Assembly: GCA_937967955.1 (NCBI GenBank)
Contig: CALBUB010000009.1
Coordinates: forward strand, 1-38,773
Source of the DNA: an uncultured Bacillota bacterium
GTDB lineage: Bacteria > Bacillota > Clostridia > Tissierellales > Tepidimicrobiaceae
Direction of reading: 5' to 3'
DNA: 38,773 nt
Part shown: positions 15,616 to 24,241 of the stretch, piece after piece
Position numbering within the stretch: position 1 is the stretch's first letter
Layout of the letters: the number at the start of each line of letters is the position of its first letter
The notes under the pieces: generated by a model
Database searches by the model: none
Told to the model about the DNA's origin: nothing
The model's input: the letters and a program-made list of their open reading frames with translations, nothing else
Program-made: the position numbers and the translations under genes

Positions 15616-16443
15616 ATGGGTAGATACAAGGAGTTAGAAAAAATTGCTACTAAACTGAGAATGGAAGTTGTAAAGATGCTTAAGGAGGCTAAATCTGGCC
15701 ATCCTGGTGGCTCTCTTTCTGCCTGTGAAATAGTTACAGCTTTATATTTTAAAGAAATGAATATAGACAGCAGCAGACCAGACTGGCCAGATAGAGACCG
15801 TTTTGTCCTTTCTAAGGGGCATGGTGCTCCAATTTTATATGCTGCATTAGCTGAAAAAGGATATTTTCCAAAAGAGGAGTTAATGAAGTTAAGAAAAATT
15901 GACTCTATGTTACAAGGCCATCCTGATATGAAAGGAACTCCAGGAGTAGATATGTCTACTGGTTCTTTAGGCCAAGGTTTAGCTGCAGCTAATGGTATGG
16001 CTTTAGCTGGTAAGCTGGATAATAAGGCTTATAGAGTATATGCCTTAGTTGGAGATGGAGAAGTCCAAGAAGGCATAATTTGGGAGGCAGCCATGTTTGC
16101 TGCTCATTATCAGCTTGATAATCTGACTGTATTTTTAGACCATAACGGTTTACAAATAGATGGCTTAAATAAAGAAGTTATGAATATAGAGCCTATAGAC
16201 GAGAAATTTAGAGCCTTTGGCTGGCATGTAATCAATATAGATGGCCACAATTTTGAAGAGATATTTGCTGCTATAGAAGAAGCTAAAAATACAAAGGAAA
16301 AACCAACTATAATAATAGCCAAAACTGTTAAAGGAAAAGGTGTTTCTTTCATGGAAAATCAAGTTGGCTGGCATGGAAAAGCACCTTCAGAAGAAGAAGC
16401 AGTTAAGGCCCTAGAGGAGCTAGGAGGTGTTTTAGATGACTAA
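15616..16443 (+). CDS. transketolase, N-terminal subunit
   Basis: Thiamine-diphosphate-binding half of a split transketolase, which moves two-carbon units between sugar phosphates in the pentose phosphate pathway. Visible motifs are SGHPGGSLSACEI near the start, VLSKGHGAPILYA, and the ThDP motif GDGEVQEGIIWEAAMFA. The ATG at 15616, behind GGAGG, gives 275 residues, normal for the N subunit. A start 42 bases further upstream would run into the yitT gene and has no binding site, so I rejected it. The C subunit gene overlaps by eight bases, so the subunits are coupled one to one. In anaerobes without oxidative pentose phosphate steps this enzyme supplies pentoses and erythrose-4-phosphate. Confidence 0.95.
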   Translation: MGRYKELEKIATKLRMEVVKMLKEAKSGHPGGSLSACEIVTALYFKEMNIDSSRPDWPDRDRFVLSKGHGAPILYAALAEKGYFPKEELMKLRKIDSMLQGHPDMKGTPGVDMSTGSLGQGLAAANGMALAGKLDNKAYRVYALVGDGEVQEGIIWEAAMFAAHYQLDNLTVFLDHNGLQIDGLNKEVMNIEPIDEKFRAFGWHVINIDGHNFEEIFAAIEEAKNTKEKPTIIIAKTVKGKGVSFMENQVGWHGKAPSEEEAVKALEELGGVLDD

Positions 16444-17371
16444 TATGATGGCAACAAGGGATGCTTATGGTGAAGCTTTAAAAGAATTAGGAGCTATAAA
16501 TAAAGATATAGTTGTATTAGATGCAGACCTATCAGGTTCCACTAAGACTTCTGTATTCAAAAAGGCTTTTCCTGATAGATTCTTCAATGTAGGTATAGCA
16601 GAGCAAAATCTAATAGCTACTGCTGCAGGCCTGGCTACTGCTGGTAAGATACCCTTTGCTAGCAGCTTTGCTGTATTTGCAACTGGTAGAGCTTATGAAA
16701 TAATAAGGAATTCTGTAGCCTATCCTAAGTTAAATGTAAAGATTGCAGCTACCCATGCCGGCTTGACAGTAGGAGAAGATGGTGCTTCCCATCAAGCTTT
16801 AGAGGACATAAGCCTTATGAGAAGTCTGCCTAATATGGTAGTTTTATGTCCAGCAGATGCTATAGAAGCAAAACAGTGTATATTTAAGGCTGTAGACTAT
16901 GATGGTCCAGTATATATTAGGTTAGGTAGAAGTAAAGTGCCTGTTATACTAGATGAAAACTATGAGTTTGAAATAGGAAAAGGTGTACAATTAAGAGAAG
17001 GAAAGGATGTAACCATAATTGCCACGGGAGTTATGGTGGCTAAGGCCTTAGAAGCTAGTGATGTGTTAGCTAAAGAAAACATATCTGCCAGAGTAATCAA
17101 TATATCCACTATAAAGCCAATAGACAAGGATATAATTATAAAAGCAGCTAAAGAGACTAAGGGGATTGTTACAGTAGAAGAACATAATATAATTGGAGGC
17201 CTTGGTAGTGCTGTAGCAGAAGTACTTGTTGAAAACTATCCTACCCATATGATAAGGATTGGTACTAGGGATACCTTTGGTGAATCAGGAGATGCAAATC
17301 AATTATTGGACAAATATGGTTTGACTGTTGAAAATATAGTTAATAAAGCTAAAGAAATATTGAATAGATAA
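16436..17371 (+). CDS. transketolase, C-terminal subunit
   Basis: Second half of the split transketolase, holding the pyrimidine-binding domain and the C-terminal domain. Landmarks are VLDADLSGSTKTSVF (about 24-38), the conserved glutamate in VGIAEQNLIATAAG, THAGLTVGEDGASHQ, and the C-terminal VEEHNIIGGLGSAVAE segment. The 311-residue length is usual. An AGGAGG site inside the end of the N-subunit gene, eight bases before the ATG, and the eight-base overlap point to coupled translation. It is the last gene of the run that starts at 8852 and is followed by a strong terminator. Close relatives include DXP synthase C domains, but pairing with the N subunit makes transketolase the better name. 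Confidence 0.95.
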   Translation: MTNMMATRDAYGEALKELGAINKDIVVLDADLSGSTKTSVFKKAFPDRFFNVGIAEQNLIATAAGLATAGKIPFASSFAVFATGRAYEIIRNSVAYPKLNVKIAATHAGLTVGEDGASHQALEDISLMRSLPNMVVLCPADAIEAKQCIFKAVDYDGPVYIRLGRSKVPVILDENYEFEIGKGVQLREGKDVTIIATGVMVAKALEASDVLAKENISARVINISTIKPIDKDIIIKAAKETKGIVTVEEHNIIGGLGSAVAEVLVENYPTHMIRIGTRDTFGESGDANQLLDKYGLTVENIVNKAKEILNR

Positions 17372-17381
17372 TAGGATTGAT

Positions 17382-17413
17382 AAAATAGCACCAATATTTT
17401 GGTGCTATTTTTC
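17382..17413 (+). terminator. terminator after the glycan-transketolase operon
   Basis: A stem of at least 12 pairs (left arm ending CACCAA at 17394, right arm TTGGTGCTATTTT from 17399), loop TATT, with a T run to 17413. It ends the run that begins at 8852. Confidence 0.9.
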
Positions 17414-17479
17414 AATTGCTAACATAAACCCCTAAATTCAAGAATATTATGAAATAAGAGGGATTAGGAGGGGGGTTAT

Positions 17480-17923
17480 GTGAAAAAAAAGCATATAGTA
17501 TTAGTAGTAATAGTAATATTGATATTATTAGCTTTATTAATTGGCATAAGAATATTTAATAAGGGTGATAATGAAGTGAAATTTAAGGTGTTAAGTGCAT
17601 CAGAGATTCCTGAGAAGATAAAGGATATACTCCCTAAATATCTGTCGGAGGAAAAGGCTTTAACCTGCAGATTAAATGATGAAATATATGTGGTAGTTAC
17701 TAGAGGGGAGAAGAAAACAGGGGGTTATAGTGTAGAAATAGAAAAGATAATAAAAGAGGAAAGGGACAATGGAGATTTTGACATAACTGTTGTAGCTAAA
17801 TATTACGATCCAGCTCCTGATGAAATAGTAACCCAAGGCTTCGATTACCCTTTTACAATAGTAAAGACAGATTTAAATAAGACGCCTAAGAGGATCCACT
17901 TAAAGGTAGAATATGGAGAGTGA
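17480..17923 (+). CDS. PrcB-like exported protein
   Basis: A 147-residue protein with a hydrophobic N-terminal anchor (about residues 5-24) and an outward-facing domain. The GEKKTGGYSVEIEKI motif (76-90) followed by VVAKYYDPAPDEIVTQGFDYPFTI-like spacing is the hallmark of the PrcB_C domain, named for a subunit of the Treponema dentilisin protease complex. In Bacillota such proteins are common and mostly uncharacterised. The GTG start follows an AGGAGGGGGG site. No subtilisin-like partner is next to it; the nearest protease genes are the LonB-like gene and ctpA, which are in other transcripts. Terminators on both sides indicate a single-gene unit. Confidence 0.85.
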   Translation: MKKKHIVLVVIVILILLALLIGIRIFNKGDNEVKFKVLSASEIPEKIKDILPKYLSEEKALTCRLNDEIYVVVTRGEKKTGGYSVEIEKIIKEERDNGDFDITVVAKYYDPAPDEIVTQGFDYPFTIVKTDLNKTPKRIHLKVEYGE

Positions 17924-17934
17924 TTAAAATAGTA

Positions 17935-17976
17935 GACGACCAAGCCTAATAGATAATGTTGGTCGTCATTTTTATT
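17935..17976 (+). terminator. terminator after the PrcB-like gene
   Basis: GACGACCAA (17935-17943) pairs with TTGGTCGTC (17959-17967); a T-rich run follows. Confidence 0.85.
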
Positions 17977-18074
17977 TTAATATTAAATTACCTGGCAGTA
18001 ATATTATTTATATGAGAAAATACTGGTGCAGGCTATCTTACTTGGGTATATATCTAATAAATGGAGGTGGGGGT

Positions 18075-20456
18075 ATGAAGGCTATGTATGAGGTGCCAGT
18101 AGAAAAGTTAAAGAATAGATGCCAATGTGAAATATTTGAGGGGAAAACCACTGAAGATTTACCAGCCTCTAGTGAACTAATAGGACAAGAAAGGGCAATG
18201 GAAGCGCTAAAGTACGGCCTTTCAATAGATAGGAAAGGCTATAATATATACGTATCTGGCCTTACTGGCACAGGCAAAAATAGCTATTCCCTCTTAGTGG
18301 CTAAGGAATTTGCTAGCAAGAAAAAACCTCCGAAAGATTGGTGCTATGTATATAATTTTAAAAAACCAGATTCGCCAAAAGCCATAAGTATGGAGAATGG
18401 TCAAGGGAAGGTATTTAAAAAAGATGTGGAAAATGTAATAGAAAATTTAAAGCTAGAGATTCCAAAGGCCTTAACTTCTAAAGAATATGAAAGCAGAAGG
18501 CAGTTAATATATACTTCTCACCAATCTAAGGCCCAAGAGGTATTGGAAGAGTTGAATGAGCTAGCTAAAGAATACAATTTTGTATTTAAGCAAACAGATA
18601 AAGGGATATTAAATATACCAATAAAAGATGGTAGGCCCATGACAGATGAAGAATTGGATAAACTTTCTGAAGAAGAAATCCAAAAACTGGTTAGGGATTC
18701 TAATGAGTTAAACCAAAAATCTTATGAGTATATTAAAAGGGTTAGAGAGTTAGAAAAGAACTTGATTAAGGAGATAGAAAATCTTAGAAAGGATAAGGTA
18801 ACCGAAGTACTAGATGTTTATATTGATTCATTAATAGAGAAATATAGTGACAACAAGGCCATATGTGAATATTTAAGTGACCTGAAATTAGACATAATAA
18901 ATAACTATGAGCTGTTTTTAATGCAGGAGGAGAAGGCCTTTTCAAGGCTTAAACTAGGAGAAGCTTCTACAGAAGATATTATGAAAAGGTATAAAGTAAA
19001 TCTTTTTATGAACAATAGCGATAAAACAGCAGCACCTGTAGTCAAGGAGATGAATCCAACATATTATAATCTATTTGGAAAAATAGAATATGTGAACGAA
19101 ATGGGTGGTTTTAAGACGGATCACACTAAGATAAGACCAGGGGCTTTACACGAGGCCAATGGAGGCTATATTATACTTCAGGCTAAAGATGTACTTTTAA
19201 GTCCCCATGCTTGGGAAGGCTTAAAAAGGGCTTTAATCTCAGAAAAAGTCAGGGTAGAAAATATAACTGGCCTTAATGTCATATCTGAAACTTTAAACCC
19301 TGAACCAATACCTTTAGATGTAAAGGTCATATTGATTGGAGATTTTTACACCTATCAGTTGTTGTATCATTTTGATGATGATTTTAAGAAACTATTTAAA
19401 ATAAGGGCAGATTTTGATGTGGAAATGGATAGAAATGAGGAAAATATAAGGAAGATAGGTTCCTTTGTAGCTTACCAGTGTAAAGAGCAAAATCTAAGGC
19501 CCTTTGATAAAACAGCTTTAGCAGCAATTATAGAACATAGCAGCAGGCTTGCCGCCAATCAAAATAAGCTTACTGCTAAATTTAATGAACTAGTTGAAAT
19601 TATATACGAAGCAGACCAATGGGCAAATATTAATAACAAGTCAATAGTAAGTGAAAAAGAAGTTAAAATGGCCATTGAAAAGAAAAACTACAGGAACAAC
19701 ATATATGAAGAAAAAATAATAGAGGCCATTAAAAAGGGAACCATAATCATAGACACCAAAGGAGAAAAGATCGGGGAAATAAACGGCCTATCTGTTATCA
19801 ATGTGGGCCAATATATGTTCGGTAGGCCTAACAAGATAACCGTAAATACATTTGTAGGCAAAGAAGGAATTATCAATATAGAAAGGGAGGTAAATCAATC
19901 AGGTAGCATACATGATAAAGGAGTTCTAATACTGGGAGGCTATTTAGGGGAAAAATATGCTAAAGATTTTCCTCTATCCCTTACAGCCAGCATAACCTTC
20001 GAACAATCTTATAGTGAAATCGATGGCGATAGTGCTTCTAGTACAGAGTTATATGCATTACTATCTAGCTTAGCAGAAAAGCCAATAAAACAATCTATTG
20101 CAGCTACAGGTTCTGTAAACCAAAAGGGCTTAATCCAGCCTATAGGTGGAGTAAACGAGAAAATTGAGGGCTTTTTCAAAATTTGCAAACTAAAAGGCTT
20201 AACAGGAGAAGAAGGAGTTATCATTCCTTATCAAAATATAGAAAATCTTATGTTAGCTGATGAGGTTATAGAAGCAGTAGAAAAGGGCTTGTTTAAAATA
20301 TATGCAGTAAAAACAATAGATGAAGGCATAGAGATATTAACAGGAGTTAAGGCAGGAAAGCCAGATGAAAATGGAGAATATGAAGAGGGAACAATAAACT
20401 ATCTGGTAAGGGAAAAATTAAGGCATTATGCTGAATTAAGCAGAAACTATGGATAG
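18075..20456 (+). CDS. LonB-like ATP-dependent protease
   Basis: A 793-residue AAA+ protease of the Lon/LonB-like group found in Clostridia and proteobacteria (AAA_32 plus Lon proteolytic domain). Walker A is GLTGTGKN (62-69), followed by a long helical insertion with coiled-coil character (about 130-300), an EANGGYIILQAKDVL Walker-B-type segment, and a C-terminal protease domain with the Ser-Lys dyad S653 (DGDSASSTE) and K696 (GGVNEKIEG). It lacks the N-terminal substrate-binding domain of classical Lon and the membrane segments of archaeal LonB. The ATG at 18075 is chosen for its GGAGGTGGGG site; a start 63 bases upstream in frame has none and would add a poorly conserved tail. It should degrade cytosolic proteins. 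It is probably transcribed alone. Confidence 0.92.
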   Translation: MKAMYEVPVEKLKNRCQCEIFEGKTTEDLPASSELIGQERAMEALKYGLSIDRKGYNIYVSGLTGTGKNSYSLLVAKEFASKKKPPKDWCYVYNFKKPDSPKAISMENGQGKVFKKDVENVIENLKLEIPKALTSKEYESRRQLIYTSHQSKAQEVLEELNELAKEYNFVFKQTDKGILNIPIKDGRPMTDEELDKLSEEEIQKLVRDSNELNQKSYEYIKRVRELEKNLIKEIENLRKDKVTEVLDVYIDSLIEKYSDNKAICEYLSDLKLDIINNYELFLMQEEKAFSRLKLGEASTEDIMKRYKVNLFMNNSDKTAAPVVKEMNPTYYNLFGKIEYVNEMGGFKTDHTKIRPGALHEANGGYIILQAKDVLLSPHAWEGLKRALISEKVRVENITGLNVISETLNPEPIPLDVKVILIGDFYTYQLLYHFDDDFKKLFKIRADFDVEMDRNEENIRKIGSFVAYQCKEQNLRPFDKTALAAIIEHSSRLAANQNKLTAKFNELVEIIYEADQWANINNKSIVSEKEVKMAIEKKNYRNNIYEEKIIEAIKKGTIIIDTKGEKIGEINGLSVINVGQYMFGRPNKITVNTFVGKEGIINIEREVNQSGSIHDKGVLILGGYLGEKYAKDFPLSLTASITFEQSYSEIDGDSASSTELYALLSSLAEKPIKQSIAATGSVNQKGLIQPIGGVNEKIEGFFKICKLKGLTGEEGVIIPYQNIENLMLADEVIEAVEKGLFKIYAVKTIDEGIEILTGVKAGKPDENGEYEEGTINYLVREKLRHYAELSRNYG

Positions 20457-20487
20457 AAATAGGGTAGATTTAGTCTACCCTATTTTT
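20457..20487. terminator. bidirectional terminator between the LonB-like gene and the cyclo-ligase gene
   Basis: A 12-pair stem, AAATAGGGTAGA (20457-20468) with TCTACCCTATTT (20474-20485), ends in TTTTT on the plus strand. The minus-strand stop codon at 20477-20475 lies in the right arm, so convergent transcripts share the hairpin; the U tract on the minus side is weaker. Confidence 0.8.
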
Positions 20488-21056
20488 GCTTTGCAGTCTA
20501 TTATCCTTTTTTCAGTAATAATATAATCTACAGGAACGTCATGGCTGGCAATAGGTATATCTTCATAAAGCTGCATCTCATAACAAAGGCCTATTTTTAC
20601 AACATCCTTTACATTCCTCAAAAATCTATCGTAGTAGCCGCCACCATAGCCTATTCTAAAGCCATCTTCCCTAAAAATTAGTCCTGGAACTAATACAATA
20701 TCTATTTCTTCAGGTGGAATTTCCCTAATATATTCTTTTTTAGGGGTTAATATATCGTAAAATCCCATTTCTAATTCCTCATCCATATTCTTTATTTCGG
20801 AAACAAGCAATTTCTTTTCCTTGGGTAAAGTTATAGGAACGCCAATTCTCTTACCCTTTTCAAGGGATTCCCTTATTATATTATGGGTGTCTACTTCTTC
20901 CTGGGTGCTTATAAATGTAAATATGAAATTGGCATTTTTATAATATTCTGTGCTGAATAACCTTTCTTTTATTTTTTTAGATTTTTTTATTCTTTCTTCT
21001 TGAGAAATACTTTTTCTTTTTTCAATCATGACTTTTCTTAAGGTTTTTTTATCCAA
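20475..21056 (-). CDS. 5-formyltetrahydrofolate cyclo-ligase
   Basis: ATP-dependent conversion of 5-formyl-THF to 5,10-methenyl-THF, which returns the storage or inhibitory folate to the one-carbon pool in the cytosol. An N-terminal basic helix (RKVMIEKRKSIS) binds nucleotide, and the signature VPGLIFREDGFRIGYGGGYY lies at about 123-142. The TTG start at 21056 is preceded by AAAGGGTGG and gives 193 residues, the usual size; an ATG 69 bases upstream would add an Ile/Tyr-rich tail that does not belong to the family. It is a lone minus-strand gene, convergent with the LonB-like gene and divergent from ftsE. Confidence 0.93.
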   Translation of the reverse strand: MDKKTLRKVMIEKRKSISQEERIKKSKKIKERLFSTEYYKNANFIFTFISTQEEVDTHNIIRESLEKGKRIGVPITLPKEKKLLVSEIKNMDEELEMGFYDILTPKKEYIREIPPEEIDIVLVPGLIFREDGFRIGYGGGYYDRFLRNVKDVVKIGLCYEMQLYEDIPIASHDVPVDYIITEKRIIDCKAKIG

Positions 21057-21178
21057 ATATACCACCCTTTGCAATTTGTTTATTTTATATTTTATATTAT
21101 AATATATAATTAAAATAAAATACAATTTACAAAAGGTTTATAGGAATTCCTTTTTAAACTAGAAACCTATTTGGAATA

Positions 21179-21187
21179 TGTTATAAT
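21179..21187 (+). promoter_or_regulatory. extended -10 promoter of the ftsEX operon
   Basis: TGTTATAAT, a perfect -10 with TGn extension, lies 43 bases before the ftsE ATG. No good -35 is seen. A nearby ATAGGAATT (21140-21148) resembles a sigma-H -35 but has no matching -10 at the right distance. Confidence 0.5.
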
Positions 21188-21229
21188 TATAGTGTTAATT
21201 AAGTTAAATGGTATATACTGAGGTGAAAA

Positions 21230-21919
21230 ATGTTGATTAAATTTATAAATGTGGACAAGGAATATGATAATGGAGTTAAGGCTTTATCCAATGTTAATCT
21301 ATCCATAGAAAAAGGCGAGTTTGTATTTTTAGTAGGTCCTAGTGGAGCAGGAAAATCTACTTTGATAAAATTGATTTTAAAAGAGGAAAATCCTACTTCA
21401 GGTAGAATATATTTAAACAATATGGATATTACAAAAGTTAAAAATAGAAAGATTCCTTACATAAGAAGAAGCGTTGGAGTAGTCTTTCAAGACTTTAGGC
21501 TTTTACCAAATAAAACAGTATACGAAAATGTGGCTTTTGCCATGGAGATAATAGGAGCTCATCCAAAGGAAATAAGGAAAAATGTTCCAACAATACTCAG
21601 CATGGTTAATTTAAGCAAAAAGGCTGATTGCTATCCTGATCAGCTATCAGGAGGAGAACATCAAAGGGTTTCAATAGCAAGAGCTATTGTAAATAATCCA
21701 CCAATACTTATTGCAGATGAGCCTACAGGGAATTTAGACCCAGAAACTTCTTGGGAAATTATGAAAATACTTAGAGATATAAATAGACGTGGGACAACCG
21801 TCCTAATGGCCACCCATGCCAAAGATATAGTAGATGCAATGCAAAAAAGGGTAGTAGAGATCGAAAACGGTAGAATAGTAAGAGATGAAGAAAAGGGTGT
21901 GTACGAACATGAAGTTTAG
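21230..21919 (+). CDS. ftsE: cell-division ATP-binding protein FtsE
   Basis: Cytoplasmic ABC ATPase that drives conformational change in FtsX to switch on peptidoglycan hydrolases during division or elongation. Walker A GPSGAGKS (36-43), signature LSGGE (139-143) and Walker B ILIADEP (159-165) are intact. The VVFQDFRLLPNKTVYENVAF stretch is typical of FtsE. Length 229 residues. A GAGGTG site lies just before the ATG. Its last codons overlap the ftsX start by eleven bases, as is usual for this pair. It opens the division and envelope module that runs to 26658. Confidence 0.96.
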   Translation: MLIKFINVDKEYDNGVKALSNVNLSIEKGEFVFLVGPSGAGKSTLIKLILKEENPTSGRIYLNNMDITKVKNRKIPYIRRSVGVVFQDFRLLPNKTVYENVAFAMEIIGAHPKEIRKNVPTILSMVNLSKKADCYPDQLSGGEHQRVSIARAIVNNPPILIADEPTGNLDPETSWEIMKILRDINRRGTTVLMATHAKDIVDAMQKRVVEIENGRIVRDEEKGVYEHEV

Positions 21920-22805
21920 ACTGATAAAGAATATCATCAAGCAAGGTTTCCAAGGAATGTGGCGTAATAAGGGGATGGGGTTGGCTTCTGTTACATCTAT
22001 AACTGCTGTTTTGATAATACTTGGATTAGTATTCATAATGATATTGAGTTTAAATAATATTGTTATGGATACTAAGGATAAGTTTGACGAAATAGAGATA
22101 TTTCTATCTGATGAGGCAACTGATGAACAAATAGAAATAATTACTAGTAGGATAGAAGAACAAGAAGGGGTTTATTCAGTAATATTCCAGTCTAAAGATG
22201 AAGCTTTGGAAAAGATGAAGGAAGACTGGGGAGATGAAGCTTATCTTCTAGAAGGCTTAGAAACTAATCCTCTGCCCAACAGTATAGTGGTAAAACTAAA
22301 AGCTATAGAATATGCTGATAAAATAGCAGAGAAAGTAAAAGGTTTAGAAGGTATTGAAGAAATACAGTATAATCAAGATATTATAGAAAAGCTAGTATTG
22401 GTTGCCAACTATGTAAAAACTGGAGGAATGCTAATAGTTTCCATATTGATATTCGTCTCTATATTCATCATATCCAATACTATAAAGCTAACAGTAACTG
22501 CTAGGAGAAGAGAAATAAGCATAATGAAATATGTGGGGGCTACTAATGGTTATATAAAAGGACCTTTCATAATTGAAGGGGTTCTATTTGGGCTAATTGG
22601 TGCTATGTTGTCAGTAGTAATAGTATATTATGGTTATGAATACTTCTTCAATGCAGTAAACGATAGACTATATGTATTATTTACAATATACCTAGTGCCT
22701 CCTAAAGTACTATTAAAGGATCTATCTACTATTTTCGTTGCAATAGGTGCTGGAATAGGAGCATTGGGAAGTCTCGTTTCTCTCAAGAAATTCTTAAACG
22801 TTTAA
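21909..22805 (+). CDS. ftsX: cell-division protein FtsX
   Basis: Membrane partner of FtsE; its outer loop contacts and activates a murein hydrolase or its activator. The 298 residues hold a first membrane segment at about 25-47, an extracellular domain to about 170, then three more segments ending near 290, the standard FtsX layout. The start at ATG 21909 is chosen because MKFRLIKNIIKQGFQGMWRN is the family-typical N-terminus and an AAGGGTG site lies upstream inside ftsE; a start 24 bases further up is less likely. The next gene encodes its probable partner hydrolase activator. Confidence 0.95.
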   Translation: MKFRLIKNIIKQGFQGMWRNKGMGLASVTSITAVLIILGLVFIMILSLNNIVMDTKDKFDEIEIFLSDEATDEQIEIITSRIEEQEGVYSVIFQSKDEALEKMKEDWGDEAYLLEGLETNPLPNSIVVKLKAIEYADKIAEKVKGLEGIEEIQYNQDIIEKLVLVANYVKTGGMLIVSILIFVSIFIISNTIKLTVTARRREISIMKYVGATNGYIKGPFIIEGVLFGLIGAMLSVVIVYYGYEYFFNAVNDRLYVLFTIYLVPPKVLLKDLSTIFVAIGAGIGALGSLVSLKKFLNV

Positions 22806-22821
22806 AAGGAGGCGTATAAGC

Positions 22822-24108
22822 GTGGGCAGAAACAAAAGAAGGGTGTTTTTCATCCTAACAATAGTCATAATAGTGCTAAACTGTTTTTATTCCTTTGCAC
22901 AAAGTAGTATAAGTGATTTGCAGAAGAAAAAGCAAAATACCCAACAGCAGATGGAAGATGTTAAAGACCAAATTAACCAATTGAAGAAGAAATCAGATGA
23001 TGTGGAAGCCCAAATCCGAGAATTGGACAAGCAAATAGAGCTTGCAGCTGAGGAGCTAAATGAAGTAGAAAAAGAACTAGCAAGATTAAACCATGAGATA
23101 GAGCAAACTATTGCTGAACTGGAGGAAGCAGAAAAAAATATAAAGGAGAAGCAAGGAGTTTTCAATGATAGGCTTAGGGTTATGTATAAAAATGGTAATG
23201 TAGGCTTTTTAGAAGTACTCCTTTCATCTGCCAATATTAGAGAACTGTTAACTAGAAGAGAGATGATACAAGCCATTGTAGATCATGATGTGGAATTACT
23301 AAAATACATGAAAGAGCAAAGGGATATAATCGAAAAGAAAAGCAAGGAATTAAAGGCTCAAAGGGCTTCAGTGGAGGCTGCAAAACAGGAATTACAAAAT
23401 AAAAGAAATGAACTAGAGATGGCATCAAGAGCTAAAGAGCTATTCATGAAGGATTTACAGAAAGATTTAGCTAAAGCTGAAGCTGAATACGATAAATTAA
23501 ACCAATTGGCTAAAGATATAGAATCAGAAATAGTAAGAAGACAGAGGGTAAAAGCTCCCTATTCAGGCACCAGAGGTAATTCTAGTACTGGGGGCACTAG
23601 AAATACAGGAAGTAGTGGAAGTTCTGGAAATACAGGAGGCTCCGGAAACACCGAAGGGTCTGCAAATACTGGAAGCAATACAAACACTGGAGGCTCTGGA
23701 AACACTCAAGGAACTGAAGGTACTATGGCTTGGCCAGTACCAGGATATGGTAGTATATCATCTTACTTTGGATACAGGATCCATCCAATTTATAAGGTTA
23801 ACAAGTTACATACAGGTTTAGATATTCCAGCACCTGCAGGCACTAGTGTAGTTGCCGCAGCAGATGGTGTTGTTATATACTCCGGATTTCTTGGAAGCTA
23901 TGGAAATGTTGTGATGATAGACCACGGAGGAGGAATCGTAACCCTATATGCCCATAATTCACATCTAACTGTTAGTGAAGGGCAAAGTGTTAGTAGAGGA
24001 ACTGTAATAGCTAAAATAGGTAGTACAGGTGCATCTATTGGACCACATCTACACTTTGAAGTAAGGGTAAATGGTAAATATGTTGATCCTCTACCCTGGT
24101 TAAGATAA
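22822..24108 (+). CDS. EnvC/PcsB-like coiled-coil M23 peptidase, FtsEX partner
   Basis: Exported peptidoglycan hydrolase or hydrolase activator. It has a signal peptide (about 1-27, cleavage near FAQS), a long coiled coil (about 31-240) that in this family docks onto FtsX, a Gly/Ser/Thr/Asn-rich linker (about 247-301) and a LytM/M23 domain (about 303-428). The zinc ligands are complete: H330 and D334 (HTGLD), and H411 in the HLHFE motif with H409 as catalytic base. It may therefore be an active endopeptidase, unlike degenerate EnvC of Escherichia coli. The GTG start follows GGAGGCG, 16 bases after ftsX. A 14-pair terminator follows, so ftsE, ftsX and this gene form one unit. Confidence 0.94.
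   Translation: MGRNKRRVFFILTIVIIVLNCFYSFAQSSISDLQKKKQNTQQQMEDVKDQINQLKKKSDDVEAQIRELDKQIELAAEELNEVEKELARLNHEIEQTIAELEEAEKNIKEKQGVFNDRLRVMYKNGNVGFLEVLLSSANIRELLTRREMIQAIVDHDVELLKYMKEQRDIIEKKSKELKAQRASVEAAKQELQNKRNELEMASRAKELFMKDLQKDLAKAEAEYDKLNQLAKDIESEIVRRQRVKAPYSGTRGNSSTGGTRNTGSSGSSGNTGGSGNTEGSANTGSNTNTGGSGNTQGTEGTMAWPVPGYGSISSYFGYRIHPIYKVNKLHTGLDIPAPAGTSVVAAADGVVIYSGFLGSYGNVVMIDHGGGIVTLYAHNSHLTVSEGQSVSRGTVIAKIGSTGASIGPHLHFEVRVNGKYVDPLPWLR
23560..23725 (+). repeat. low-complexity GNT/GSG-coding repeat in the M23 protein linker
   Basis: Imperfect short repeats of GGAAATACAGGAGGCTCC type encode runs of GNTGGSGNTEG and NTGGSGNTQG. The repeat units are degenerate at the nucleotide level, so slippage is likely only occasional. 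Confidence 0.6.
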
Positions 24109-24132
24109 TATTGAAAGTTACATTGTTGTTTT

Positions 24133-24174
24133 CAAGAAAAGCTTCCTAATTTTGATGGAAGCTTTTCTTGTTTT
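24133..24174 (+). terminator. terminator after the ftsEX-M23 unit
   Basis: A perfect 14-pair stem, CAAGAAAAGCTTCC (24133-24146) with GGAAGCTTTTCTTG (24157-24170), loop of ten bases, then TTTT. Confidence 0.88.
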
Positions 24175-24176
24175 AA

Positions 24177-24185
24177 TGGTATAAT
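24177..24185 (+). promoter_or_regulatory. extended -10 promoter of the ctp operon
   Basis: TGGTATAAT, a perfect -10 with TGn extension, sits just after the terminator and 56 bases before the ATG of the ctp gene. No -35 match is seen. Confidence 0.45.
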
Positions 24186-24241
24186 GTTTTTGTAAAATTA
24201 ATAGAATAGAATACATAATACTTAGGTTAGAGGTGAACAGA

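Noticed and set aside
21140..21165. Sigma-H-like -35 (ATAGGAATT) upstream of ftsE.
   Set aside because: The -10 region at the required spacing (TAGGAAAC) breaks the consensus; an extended -10 sigma-A promoter explains the site better.
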